64,000 nt of DNA. It comes from Leptolyngbya sp. FACHB-321 (GTDB lineage Bacteria; Cyanobacteriota; Cyanobacteriia; Leptolyngbyales; Leptolyngbyaceae). The notes beneath the pieces are model-generated. The model saw only the letters and a list, made by a program, of their open reading frames with translations. It had not been told where the DNA came from and did not search any database. This document shows, piece after piece, positions 1 to 7,762 of the stretch. The DNA lies in NCBI RefSeq assembly GCF_014695975.1, contig NZ_JACJPI010000042.1, forward strand, positions 248,001 through 312,000, given 5' to 3'. The number at the start of each line of letters is the position of its first letter. Position 1 is the stretch's first letter. Made by a program: the position numbers and the translations under genes.

Positions 1-129
1 GGCGAAACTTACTGTAAGTTTCTCTTAGGCGGTCAAGATCGGATTGATGCTGCCTCCTTCTGGCTCAATGAAGGGGCAACTGCCAGAGATATTGAGAAGC
101 GTTTACGGACAGGAGATCTGTTGCGATGA
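1..129 (+). CDS. V4R-domain protein, Slr0144-type (3' end only)
   Basis: Only the last 42 codons lie in the window; the reading frame is open from base 1 to the TGA at 127-129. The peptide has the end of a V4R (4-vinyl-reductase-like) domain: a G-x3-C-K-F-L-L-G segment followed by a helical tail ending RLRTGDLLR. It aligns with the C-terminus of the second V4R protein at 1087-1746, which supports the assignment. In Synechocystis the slr0144 product starts an operon (slr0144-slr0152) linked to photosystem II assembly; the following genes here match that order. Its stop overlaps the next start (ATGA), implying translational coupling. Function beyond small-molecule binding by the V4R fold is inferred. 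Confidence 0.7.
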   Translation, partial: GETYCKFLLGGQDRIDAASFWLNEGATARDIEKRLRTGDLLR

Positions 130-437
130 GTACCCTTACCCTACCCCAGACCAATGGTGCCAAGGCACGTCCTGACGTTGCATCGTGGCAGCGAGACTCT
201 GTAAAAGCGTTCTTTACGAGTGTGAACTGGGACGATCATCCGCCTGCAATGCAGGAAATGAAACTGAGTTCTTCTGCAGACAGTAACGCTCCTCTAAGTC
301 TAAAAATGAGCGTTTGTCAGTTTTTCGCCACAGTCAACTGGGCAGACACCGCGATCGCAGCACCTACTGTTGTCCAAGCGCCTTCGCCGCCTGCTAATGA
401 TGAACTTACCCTGGATGACTTTTCTGGATTGTTCTAA
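126..437 (+). CDS. Small protein with two FFxxVNW motifs, Slr0145-position
   Basis: A 103-residue protein of unknown function sitting where slr0145 lies in the Synechocystis photosystem II operon. It has no membrane segment or signal peptide. Its main feature is a duplicated short motif: SVKAFFTSVNW at residues 25-35 and SVCQFFATVNW at residues 62-72. Each is followed by an acidic/Ala-Pro linker, and a related LTLDDFSGLF lies at the very C-terminus. The regular motif-linker-motif pattern suggests a mostly disordered adaptor with docking motifs rather than an enzyme. The ATG overlaps the stop of the upstream V4R gene by four bases; 79 bases separate it from the next gene. The role is inferred from position only. 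Confidence 0.7.
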   Translation: MSTLTLPQTNGAKARPDVASWQRDSVKAFFTSVNWDDHPPAMQEMKLSSSADSNAPLSLKMSVCQFFATVNWADTAIAAPTVVQAPSPPANDELTLDDFSGLF

Positions 438-516
438 AGGTTAGATTTTCAAGACTAAAAGCTCATCGCTCAATCAACTTATTCTTCATCCCTCGCCTTT
501 TCTTCTCTAAAAGCAT

Positions 517-1002
517 ATGCACCCACAAATTGAAACGATCTTTGATGAAGCTGAACATCGTTACCTTAAATCTGAAGAGCTTGGGTTGATTAATCAGTAC
601 GTGCATTCCCTCCCAGAGCGGATCGATGTGTATCGGGCGCTGCGTGATCGCGAACTCGAAATCATGCAGCAGGTCGCAGATCAGTTGGAAGCAGCACTGC
701 CCAACGAAACGGTAGAGAATTTGGAGCGGAGTCTTAAAAATGCGTTGCTGTTGTTGCGCTACTCAGCAATGGGAATGTTGCTTAATGATGAGATGTTTGT
801 GCAGGAACGCTTACTGAATTGGCTCACAAAAACAATCAGTATTTACAACACCCAAGCGATCGATACAGCACTCTTCCGGCTACTTAACCAACGCTTGACA
901 CAAGCACTTAGCCCCAAGCAAATCAATCTAGTGGGTCCATATATCGCGAAAGTGCAGACGGCTATGCTGCAAGCACCAACACTTTCCAGTGCTGGACATT
1001 AG
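517..1002 (+). CDS. Phycobiliprotein-fold-like protein, Slr0146-type
   Basis: A 161-residue, almost wholly helical protein in the slr0146 position of the photosystem II cluster. By eye its pattern follows phycocyanin beta subunits along the whole length: an N-terminal helix pair with RYL and RID, then a central LLRYSAMGMLLND segment resembling the phycobiliprotein ILRYVTYA-type helix, then a C-terminal SPKQINLVGPYIAKVQ helix. The residue aligning with the bilin-binding cysteine is serine (ERSLKNALL), and the protein contains no cysteine at all, so covalent bilin attachment is unlikely. No Shine-Dalgarno sequence is obvious. The fold assignment is my own visual alignment; the location beside V4R genes is seen directly. 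Confidence 0.65.
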   Translation: MHPQIETIFDEAEHRYLKSEELGLINQYVHSLPERIDVYRALRDRELEIMQQVADQLEAALPNETVENLERSLKNALLLLRYSAMGMLLNDEMFVQERLLNWLTKTISIYNTQAIDTALFRLLNQRLTQALSPKQINLVGPYIAKVQTAMLQAPTLSSAGH

Positions 1003-1086
1003 AACGAGTTCTGCCCCACTCCCTTTATTCTTTGCCCTCATCAACAGAGGCATTTCTAGTCCAATCTAAATCTCTGGTGTCGCTCT

Positions 1087-1746
1087 ATGATTTCTGTTGC
1101 TGACCTATTAACAAATAACCGCGTTCCCGGTGACTACTTTGCGATCGATGCCTATGTGAAGGGCGATTTAGAGCTGGGCTTGTTAGAAAACCGCCGTGGC
1201 GATCGCCTGCTAGCACTGCCCGAAACGCTGATTCAAGCGATCTATAGTGGACTGCAAAAAGAAACGGGTCAAGCCTCGCGATTGGTGCTTTTCAACTGCG
1301 GTCGCTGGTGGGGCAAAAACTTTTATACACGCTTTCGTGAAGAGCTAACGGACTACTACGGCACAGCTTTAGCAGATATGCCAATGCTGGAGTTTCTTAA
1401 CAGTTTGCAGTCTTGCTGGGTCGCTTATGGCTGGGGCAAAATTGAGTTAGATCAGTCCTACCAGCAGCGTGGCTTTTTGATCCTTAAAACATTGGGTTCG
1501 CCCTTTGCCCGTCAAGCACCTCAAGGCGAGTTGCCCGTCTGCTTCTTGGAGGCTGGTGTCTTGAGTTCGTTCTTTACCCAACTGACAGGTCGTGAGCTGC
1601 ACTGTATCCAAACTGAGTGTGAGTCAATGGGCGCACAACAGAATCAGTTTGTTTTGGGGCTAGCTAATCGCTTACAGCCCGCTGAAGTAATGGTCGAAAG
1701 CCGTCTAGAGCATGACGTGATTATGCAAAAACTCTGCACTAAGTAG
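1087..1746 (+). CDS. V4R-domain protein, Slr0147-type
   Basis: A 219-residue soluble protein with a C-terminal V4R domain (about residues 150-215), the fold named after bacteriochlorophyll 4-vinyl reductase. The domain ends HCIQTECESMGAQQNQFVLG then a helix. The cysteine conserved in the upstream V4R gene (CKFLLG) is asparagine here (NQFVLG), so the two V4R proteins probably differ in ligand or metal binding. The N-terminal part is rich in aromatic residues (CGRWWGKNFY; CWVAYGWGK). It is fourth in the slr0144-slr0147 order linked to photosystem II assembly in Synechocystis. Separation from the previous gene is 84 bases. No enzymatic activity can be claimed from sequence. Confidence 0.75.
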   Translation: MISVADLLTNNRVPGDYFAIDAYVKGDLELGLLENRRGDRLLALPETLIQAIYSGLQKETGQASRLVLFNCGRWWGKNFYTRFREELTDYYGTALADMPMLEFLNSLQSCWVAYGWGKIELDQSYQQRGFLILKTLGSPFARQAPQGELPVCFLEAGVLSSFFTQLTGRELHCIQTECESMGAQQNQFVLGLANRLQPAEVMVESRLEHDVIMQKLCTK

Positions 1747-2087
1747 GCAGGTTTTCGTTGTTGGTTTTTAGACAGGAGACAACACCGTAGCTATCATGAA
1801 TGAAATAGTGAGAGGTACTGTTTAAAGCAATAAGTAGGATGGTTAAATAAAGCACCATTGAGAGACCGGGTTTTGACTGCGCTCAACCCGCCGACACATA
1901 GGACTGAGAGCATTGAGACTTCGGCGTAGGCGCTCAGTTGACTGCGAAGTCGAAATGCATCTTATAAAACTACGCCTAGCTACTTAGCAAATACTAAGAG
2001 TGAACAAGGTTGCCTTCGCTCAGTAGTCTCTCAGCGATCACACAGCAATCAATAACTAACAATTAATAATTAACTACACTTGCCGAT
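1747..2087. other. Intergenic region with short inverted repeats
   Basis: 341 bases with no credible gene. It contains a CGGGTT...AACCCG hairpin (about 1868-1891) and a GACTTCG...CGAAGTC inverted repeat (about 1917-1952), within sequence rich in 'ctcag/gctca' words that looks like a degenerate dispersed repeat. A further repeat copy is listed at 1961-1988. The slr0148-slr0151 genes, which lie between slr0147 and slr0152 in Synechocystis, are absent from this gap. Confidence 0.5.
1961..1988 (+). repeat. Dispersed repeat copy A (CTTATAAA...AGCTACTTAGC)
   Basis: This 28-base segment matches, in inverse orientation, a segment at 15983-16012: both read CTTATAAA, a short variable part, CGCC, one variable base and AGCTACTTAGC. 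The matching words total more than 20 bases, too long to be expected by chance in 64 kb. Both copies lie in intergenic DNA. Confidence 0.55.
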
Positions 2088-4097
2088 GTGTCGTACCTCC
2101 TTGCAAAAGAGCTAAAGCGCTCTAAATATCGACTATTGGGCTTAGTGGGTCAGGGGCAGTTTGGACAGGTGTACTGTGCCAGTCATCGAAAAACGGGTCG
2201 CCTTGTTGCCTTAAAAGAGCTGGATAAAAAACGGTTTCCAACCCACAAATTCTTACGCGAATTGCGGTTTCTGCTGAGTTTGCAACATGACAACATCGTG
2301 ACGTGCCATGCGTTGGAGCATACTTCCACTGGGCGTTATCTGGTGATGGACTACTGCGAAGGAGGCACCTTGCGCGGTTTGATGGAAGATGATGTGCGCC
2401 TGCATCCAAGCCAGTGTTTGAAGCTGGTGATCGATATATTGGCTGGACTTGATCATGCCCATCATCGAGGCATTGTGCATTGCGACATCAAACCAGAAAA
2501 TATTCTGCTGACGCTGCAAGCAGATGGCTGGAGGGCGCGTATCTCTGATTTTGGCATTGCCCGTCTGCATCAAGACATCATTAGCGATGGGAGCGGCAAT
2601 ACTGGATCGCCTGCTTATATGGCTCCGGAGCGGTTTTATGGGCAGTACTCGATTACATCGGATCTATATGCTGTAGGAGTGCTGCTGTTTGAATTACTGG
2701 TAGGCTACCGACCGTTTTCTGGTGTGCCGATCGAGATGATGTCAGCGCATCTGAACCGTCCTGTAAGTATCCCAAATACAGTGCCAGCAGCATTGCAAAC
2801 AGTCATTTTGACGGCATTGCAAAAGCTACCAGCACGACGCTTTCAGTCTGCTACAGAAATGCTGAAAGCCGTGCAGACGGCAGCGATGAGTGTTGAATTT
2901 GATCGCGCTTGGGCAGATACAAGATTGTTACGAGCTTCTGGTGTGCAACCTGTCACTGAGTGCCACTATGTGCAGCAGGAAACCCTACGATCGAGGGTGC
3001 AGCAGCTAGTAACAGTGGCAGGAGATGCATCATCACAGGGTGATCTCAATGGAACTGCTATAGCAAAGACTGTAGTTAATTCTCCGTTTGACGCTACAGG
3101 TGATCGAGTCTATCAGATTCACAAAAACGACATTAGCTGCCGGAGTTATGCAGGAGGGCTTTTGGCTGGGAATGCGGTAAGCCCAGTTGAGGTTGACGGG
3201 CGATCGCTGTTTTCCTGTGTACGGTTGCCCCAAGCGGTGAAAGAATTGCTGGTGCGCCCACAAGGTTGCTTTGCAATCATGCAGCGCTCAATTTATCGTG
3301 TCCCCGTTGAGCTTTTTCAAACTGGCGTTGCCCTGTCCAGCCAAAAGCCGTTGCCACCTATAGTTAGTACCAGCGGCTCTCTAGTACATTTGTTACCTGA
3401 ACTGGTAGCTGAATTTAGTGGAGACTTTTTGGCTGCGATCGAGACAAAAGGTCGCTGGATGGCAGTAGCCGCAGTAGAAGCAAACAAAGTAACTAGCCTT
3501 TTAGACGTTTGGTCGTTGTCACCCATCCAGTCGTCTAAATCCATCCGTTGTAACGGTGCTACTAGTGCTGCCCCTCGTTTAGCTGGCAATCTGTTTCACC
3601 TAACGATGGTTGATTCGCGCTATGTTGTTACTTTTTCCCACCTTTTAGACAAGGGTACGCATTCTTCCATTACTGGCGTGCTGCTAGAAATTTTCACTCG
3701 CCGCGGGCATCCAGTGATTACTCTGAGTCTACCTGTGCCGTTGCGTCATCTTTCGGAGAGCGCTATGCCTTACCGCATGATCGCGCTGGAGCCAGGGCAG
3801 CCTCATTCCGTCTTGCTGATTGATTTGAAACCTCTTAAACTGCTGCGTGTAGGGGTAGACATTGTGCCGATCCTGATAGCATCTGCTTCTTGGGGCGACA
3901 TTTTGATGGCGGCGGATGGAAACATTGTGGTGCTAGACCGCTATGGTCTGGTTGTTGGACGTATGGTAGGACCGGCTAACCCAACAGCGCTCGCAGTACT
4001 TGAACCACATGGGTTACTGGTTGCAACGTGGGCAGAAGGGCAGGGCACCTTAGTGACGATCGATTTAAAGCAAGCTAGTACAGGCATTCTGTTTTGA
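2088..4097 (+). CDS. spkG: Serine/threonine protein kinase SpkG-type
   Basis: A 669-residue protein with an N-terminal Hanks-type kinase domain (about residues 14-265): glycine loop GQGQFGQVY (21-29), ATP-binding lysine in VALKEL (K43), catalytic loop HCDIKPENIL (131-140), DFG (154-156) and APE (179-181). All catalytic residues are present, but the usual HRD arginine is cysteine, making it a non-RD kinase. The roughly 400-residue C-terminal half has no motif I recognise and no membrane helix. Its place after the V4R/phycobiliprotein-like genes matches slr0152 (spkG) in Synechocystis, implicated there in salt stress. The chosen start is GTG at 2088; no strong ribosome-binding site helps decide. 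Confidence 0.85.
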   Translation: MSYLLAKELKRSKYRLLGLVGQGQFGQVYCASHRKTGRLVALKELDKKRFPTHKFLRELRFLLSLQHDNIVTCHALEHTSTGRYLVMDYCEGGTLRGLMEDDVRLHPSQCLKLVIDILAGLDHAHHRGIVHCDIKPENILLTLQADGWRARISDFGIARLHQDIISDGSGNTGSPAYMAPERFYGQYSITSDLYAVGVLLFELLVGYRPFSGVPIEMMSAHLNRPVSIPNTVPAALQTVILTALQKLPARRFQSATEMLKAVQTAAMSVEFDRAWADTRLLRASGVQPVTECHYVQQETLRSRVQQLVTVAGDASSQGDLNGTAIAKTVVNSPFDATGDRVYQIHKNDISCRSYAGGLLAGNAVSPVEVDGRSLFSCVRLPQAVKELLVRPQGCFAIMQRSIYRVPVELFQTGVALSSQKPLPPIVSTSGSLVHLLPELVAEFSGDFLAAIETKGRWMAVAAVEANKVTSLLDVWSLSPIQSSKSIRCNGATSAAPRLAGNLFHLTMVDSRYVVTFSHLLDKGTHSSITGVLLEIFTRRGHPVITLSLPVPLRHLSESAMPYRMIALEPGQPHSVLLIDLKPLKLLRVGVDIVPILIASASWGDILMAADGNIVVLDRYGLVVGRMVGPANPTALAVLEPHGLLVATWAEGQGTLVTIDLKQASTGILF

Positions 4098-4240
4098 TGG
4101 GCTGCACGTAGTTAACTAACGGGCAAGTGGTAGGCAACAGAGGGTAATTTTTTATCTCCGTGTAACTGATCCTTCCTACTTTTTTCTTCACCCTCACATC
4201 CTCTGCTCATTGAGTAGAATAATTGCAGCTAATCAAATTT

Positions 4241-5104
4241 ATGGATGGGGAGGAACAAGGGGTGAATGAACTGAGAGCCGCGTTGGAGTTGGCAACAGAA
4301 GAAGAGTTGCAAGATTTGACGGAAATTCTATTTCGCCCCAAGTTTAACCCGCTTGACTATGTAAATGCTGCTGACCCGATCGCGGTGCAAAGCCAAAATC
4401 GCGCTGACTGGCTCAGTGCTTTGGAAGAACGATTTCAGTTTCTTGCTGCTGATGGTATGACGGTACTGAGTCGCAAAACGCAGCGGCTGACCTACCGCCA
4501 AATCTTAATTCAGGTCTGTCGGCATCTTAAACTGCCATATCAAGAATCAATGTCTACGGTGGATTTGGAAGCAGAGGTTTTTCTTTCACTGCTGTCGCGG
4601 GCCTGGAAGCAGTTACCTGCTACCGAACGAGGTGCATTAACGATTCAGCTACAGCGATCGCTGACCCACTCTCAACTGCTGCCCCAACTCCCTCTAGCTT
4701 TGCAGCAAGACCCACTGAGCTTGCTGATGAAAGGTAGTAGCGCGATCGCGGTTAGCTCAGTGTTGCGCCCGCTTTTGCTACAGCAGATTGCACGCCAGTT
4801 TGCGCTTCATTTTGCGACTTATCAGGTCGCGCAGCAGGCAGTGTCGGCGGGTGGGGCTATAGCGGCGACACAGTTTCAAAATTACCTGGCAGTACAAACC
4901 GCTCGTCGTGGGATGGCGTTAAGTGCAGCACGCTTGACTGCCGTTCGCAGCGTGTTTGCAGTTGTAGGTCCAGCGATGTGGGCTTGGTTTCTGGCAGACC
5001 TGGGATGGCGGACGATCGCCACGAATTACGGTCGCATTATTCCCACCATTTATGCCCTTGCTCAGATTCGCCTTACCCGTGCTGAATGCCTTGAACTCGC
5101 ATAA
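4241..5104 (+). CDS. YaaW family (UPF0174) protein
   Basis: A protein of about 287 residues resembling E. coli YaaW: a segment NRADWLSALEERFQFLAADG, then YRQILIQVCRHLKLPYQESMST, then a C-terminal helical, Ala-rich region (about residues 175-280) that could associate with membranes. The MST-x2-LE-x-E element after the LKL helix is shared with YaaW. The biochemical role of the family is not known to me. I place the start at the ATG at 4241; a TTG at 4223 in the same frame would add six residues. It stands alone between spkG and a membrane protein gene, all on the plus strand, with no clear operon signal. Confidence 0.7.
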   Translation: MDGEEQGVNELRAALELATEEELQDLTEILFRPKFNPLDYVNAADPIAVQSQNRADWLSALEERFQFLAADGMTVLSRKTQRLTYRQILIQVCRHLKLPYQESMSTVDLEAEVFLSLLSRAWKQLPATERGALTIQLQRSLTHSQLLPQLPLALQQDPLSLLMKGSSAIAVSSVLRPLLLQQIARQFALHFATYQVAQQAVSAGGAIAATQFQNYLAVQTARRGMALSAARLTAVRSVFAVVGPAMWAWFLADLGWRTIATNYGRIIPTIYALAQIRLTRAECLELA

Positions 5105-5161
5105 CGACGAGCGCCACAATCCCTTGCAACGAGGCGGTCACGTGCTTCAGGCTAGGCAATT

Positions 5162-6592
5162 ATGACTTTCAAGCACCAGTTAAACGCTTGGGTGCCGTTC
5201 CGACCTGGCTTCAAACCCCGACTTCCCCTCTGGACTCTTACCCAATTAGCGGTGCTGTTGCTGCCGTTCAGTTCTCTCCTAAGTAGTCTGGGCATTTTAC
5301 TGGTGGCACTTGGTCTCTGGCTACAGCGCTTTCCCAGCCTTGTACGTCGTCCCGTTAACTGGGGCTTTGCAGTGCTGAGTGTGCTTATGTTGATCAGCAC
5401 TGCTCTAGCGTTTAACCGGATGGATGCGCTGCTCGGTCTGTTTAACTTTCTGCCGTTCTTTTTTGTGTTTGCAGGGTTAAGCGAGTGGTTCCAAACGCCT
5501 GCTAAACTGCGGCGAATAGCGTGGCTGTTGGTGATTGGCTCGGTGCCTGTCGTGGCGATCGGGCTGGGGCAACAGTTTTTCGGGTTGTCAGGGCAGATGC
5601 AAATACTGTGGATTGTCGCTGACTGGTCGATCGCTCCCACTGGTAATCCTCCCGGCCGTATGGCGTCAATCTTTTCTTACGCTAACGTGCTGGCAAGCTA
5701 TCTGTCCGTGACGCTGACGTTGAGTCTCGGTCTATGGCTTGAGACATTTTTGAGTGATCAGCAGTTAGTGGTCAGTGATCAGTGGTCTGCGGATGGCGGT
5801 CAGTGGTCAGTGACTATTGGTCAGGAGGATGTAGAGGGCGAAGCCTTTGCTCAAAACTCCCCACGCCCCCAGATCTTCCTGATGGTTGCTGTGCTGGGTA
5901 ACGCGATCGCCTTGGTGCTAACCAACTCTCGCAATGCTTGGGCGATCGCAGTCTTTGCGTGTCTTGCCTATGCGCTTTATTTGGGCTGGCGTTGGCTGTT
6001 AGTCGGTGTTGGCGTTGTTGTAAGTAGTACGCTTGGTGCCGCGTTTGCTCCTGCTCCAGGACGCGACTGGCTACGGGTAGTTGTGCCTGAGTTCTTTTGG
6101 GCACGGTTGACCGATCAGCGTTATACCGATCGTCCCCTTGCTCAACTCCGCAGTACACAATGGCGTTTTGCCTGGTCGCTGGCTCAACAGCACCCACTGA
6201 ATGGATGGGGCTTACGTAACTTCACTCCCCTTTACCAGGCAGAGATGCAATACTTCATTGGGCATCCTCATAATTTGTTGCTGATGCTGGCATCAGAAAC
6301 TGGCATACCTGCTGCCCTATTGTTTTTTGGTTTAGTTGGCTGGATCGTGGCACAGGGCAGTTGGATGCTGTATGCCAAAATGCCTTTAAGCGATGCAGAG
6401 GGGCGAACTGAAACCCACGATCGCCTGCTTTACTTCAGCTATCTCGTTGCTTTCGTTGGCTGTGGCCTCTTTAGCTTTCTGGATGTCACGCTGTTTGATG
6501 TCCGCATTAATTTACTCGGCTGGCTCTTGTTGTCAGCCATTGCGGGAATCGTCTACCGAGGGCAAGCAGTCGGAGTGGCAAGTAGGAAGTAA
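5162..6592 (+). CDS. O-antigen ligase / Wzy-like membrane protein
   Basis: A 476-residue integral membrane protein with about ten hydrophobic segments. The late periplasmic-loop region NGWGLRNFTPLY followed by FIGHPHNLLLMLASETGI is characteristic of the O-antigen ligase (WaaL/Wzy/IctB-like) domain, which joins or polymerises glycan chains on lipid carriers at the membrane. A central NSRNAWAI segment also fits. Residues about 197-222 form a polar, Gln/Ser/Trp-rich loop encoded by a repetitive 'gtcagtgatcagtgg' stretch that appears to be an in-frame repeat insertion. The acceptor glycan is unknown. An IctB-type role in carbon transport is less likely because the sequence differs from IctB outside this domain. 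Confidence 0.8.
   Translation: MTFKHQLNAWVPFRPGFKPRLPLWTLTQLAVLLLPFSSLLSSLGILLVALGLWLQRFPSLVRRPVNWGFAVLSVLMLISTALAFNRMDALLGLFNFLPFFFVFAGLSEWFQTPAKLRRIAWLLVIGSVPVVAIGLGQQFFGLSGQMQILWIVADWSIAPTGNPPGRMASIFSYANVLASYLSVTLTLSLGLWLETFLSDQQLVVSDQWSADGGQWSVTIGQEDVEGEAFAQNSPRPQIFLMVAVLGNAIALVLTNSRNAWAIAVFACLAYALYLGWRWLLVGVGVVVSSTLGAAFAPAPGRDWLRVVVPEFFWARLTDQRYTDRPLAQLRSTQWRFAWSLAQQHPLNGWGLRNFTPLYQAEMQYFIGHPHNLLLMLASETGIPAALLFFGLVGWIVAQGSWMLYAKMPLSDAEGRTETHDRLLYFSYLVAFVGCGLFSFLDVTLFDVRINLLGWLLLSAIAGIVYRGQAVGVASRK
5752..5823 (+). repeat. GTCAGTGATCAGTGG-type repeat inside a coding region
   Basis: About 72 bases built of imperfect copies of 'gtcagtgatcagtggtc' and 'gtcagtggtcagtg'. Such words are common in cyanobacterial intergenic repeats. 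Here they sit in frame within the O-antigen-ligase-like gene, encoding a polar loop between two membrane segments. Confidence 0.6.
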
Positions 6593-6708
6593 GGTCGATC
6601 GTTTCCTCCTGTTGACTGCTTATTGTCACCCTGGCTCTGAATCTACCAACCCAGTTACAATAGGCGGAAGCTAATTAAGTCAGACATTTAAGAGAGCAGG
6701 ATTCTCGC

Positions 6709-7359
6709 GTGACTCATGATCGGGCGACTCCACACGGTAATGAAGAAAAGGCATCACAGCAACAAGTGGTGTCTGCAAGTTATTACGGCTTGCTGGGGTT
6801 ACATCCTTCAGCATCAGTGCGTGAAATTCGTCAGTCATATCGAGATTTGAGTAAGCTTTACCATCCCGATACGACTGCGCTGTCAGCCGCGATCGCAACT
6901 GCTAAGTTCCAACAACTCAACGAAGCGTATGCAACGCTTAGTAGCCCAGAGCGGCGCAGTGCTTACGATCGCAAGATTGGTTATTCAAATGTACCTGTGA
7001 TTCAGCCCTCGCCGGCTTTTGCGCAGCCAAAGGTGTCAGCCCGTACTGTGCAATCGTCATCGGCTTATCTTGATGCAACCAATCGTCCGTTGTCACCGGG
7101 AGAAATCTTTGCCTTATTCATCTTAGGGTTGACCTTTGTGGGTTGTCTGGTGCTGGCGATCACGATTGGTATCACCAGAGGCGAAGCTGTTTTACAGCCA
7201 AGTGCTGTCCATCCTGATATCTTGCCGCAGGAAATTAGGACGGTTGAAACCACCAACACGGGCAGCCAACCTCCAATAAGCCAGCCTTCGACAAAACAGT
7301 TGGAAAAGCCTGTTATTGATTCTGCCTTAGAGCCATCCAGTGCGAAACTGGGTACCTGA
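6709..7359 (+). CDS. Membrane-anchored J-domain protein
   Basis: A 216-residue protein with an N-terminal J domain (about residues 24-87): SYYGLLGLHPSASVREIRQ, the HPD motif in LSKLYHPDT, and the final helix FQQLNEAYATLSSPERRSAYD. J domains stimulate Hsp70 ATPase activity. After a linker, one hydrophobic helix (about residues 132-156) anchors it to a membrane and a short Pro/Ser-rich tail follows. It lacks the Gly/Phe and zinc-finger regions of true DnaJ, so it is a specialised co-chaperone. It starts at GTG 6709, with a weak GCAGGA upstream. A DUF3143 gene follows closely in the same direction, a pairing I recall in other cyanobacteria. Confidence 0.85.
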   Translation: MTHDRATPHGNEEKASQQQVVSASYYGLLGLHPSASVREIRQSYRDLSKLYHPDTTALSAAIATAKFQQLNEAYATLSSPERRSAYDRKIGYSNVPVIQPSPAFAQPKVSARTVQSSSAYLDATNRPLSPGEIFALFILGLTFVGCLVLAITIGITRGEAVLQPSAVHPDILPQEIRTVETTNTGSQPPISQPSTKQLEKPVIDSALEPSSAKLGT

Positions 7360-7417
7360 CCCTATACTGCTTCAACACAGGCGATACTAGAGATTCTTCA
7401 TCCCTCGAAATTCTTCA

Positions 7418-7690
7418 ATGCCACTTCCTTCTGCTGATACTCCCCTTTACAATCATCCCCTTCCTGACATTGAGCAATGGCTTATTGCTAAGGGGTGCGA
7501 ACAAGACCGAGCTGAGCGGCACTGCTGGTATGTGCAGCACTCGGATTGGAAAGCAGAACTGTGCCTGGAGATTGACCAACTGACAGTCCGCTATCGTCAG
7601 CCGCCTGAGAGTGATTATGCTGTTCAGCGATCGTTCAAATACTCCCTGAGTCGGCAGGATATTGAAGATGCGGTGTTTGCGGGTCCGTAA
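7418..7690 (+). CDS. DUF3143 family protein
   Basis: A 90-residue soluble protein beginning MPLPSADTPLYNHPLPDIE and ending SFKYSLSRQDIEDAVFAGP, both ends typical of the cyanobacterial DUF3143 family. The middle contains CWYVQHSDWKAELCLEID. No function is established to my knowledge. It lies 58 bases downstream of the J-domain gene and is probably co-transcribed, which hints at a chaperone-related or membrane-protein quality role (inference). It converges on the beta-lactamase-fold gene on the minus strand. Confidence 0.8.
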   Translation: MPLPSADTPLYNHPLPDIEQWLIAKGCEQDRAERHCWYVQHSDWKAELCLEIDQLTVRYRQPPESDYAVQRSFKYSLSRQDIEDAVFAGP

Positions 7691-7762
7691 AGGCACACGT
7701 CCCTGATGTTCACGCAGTGCTGTGTTCGCATTGCCGCACTTCTTACACGCCGCTAGTTGAGT

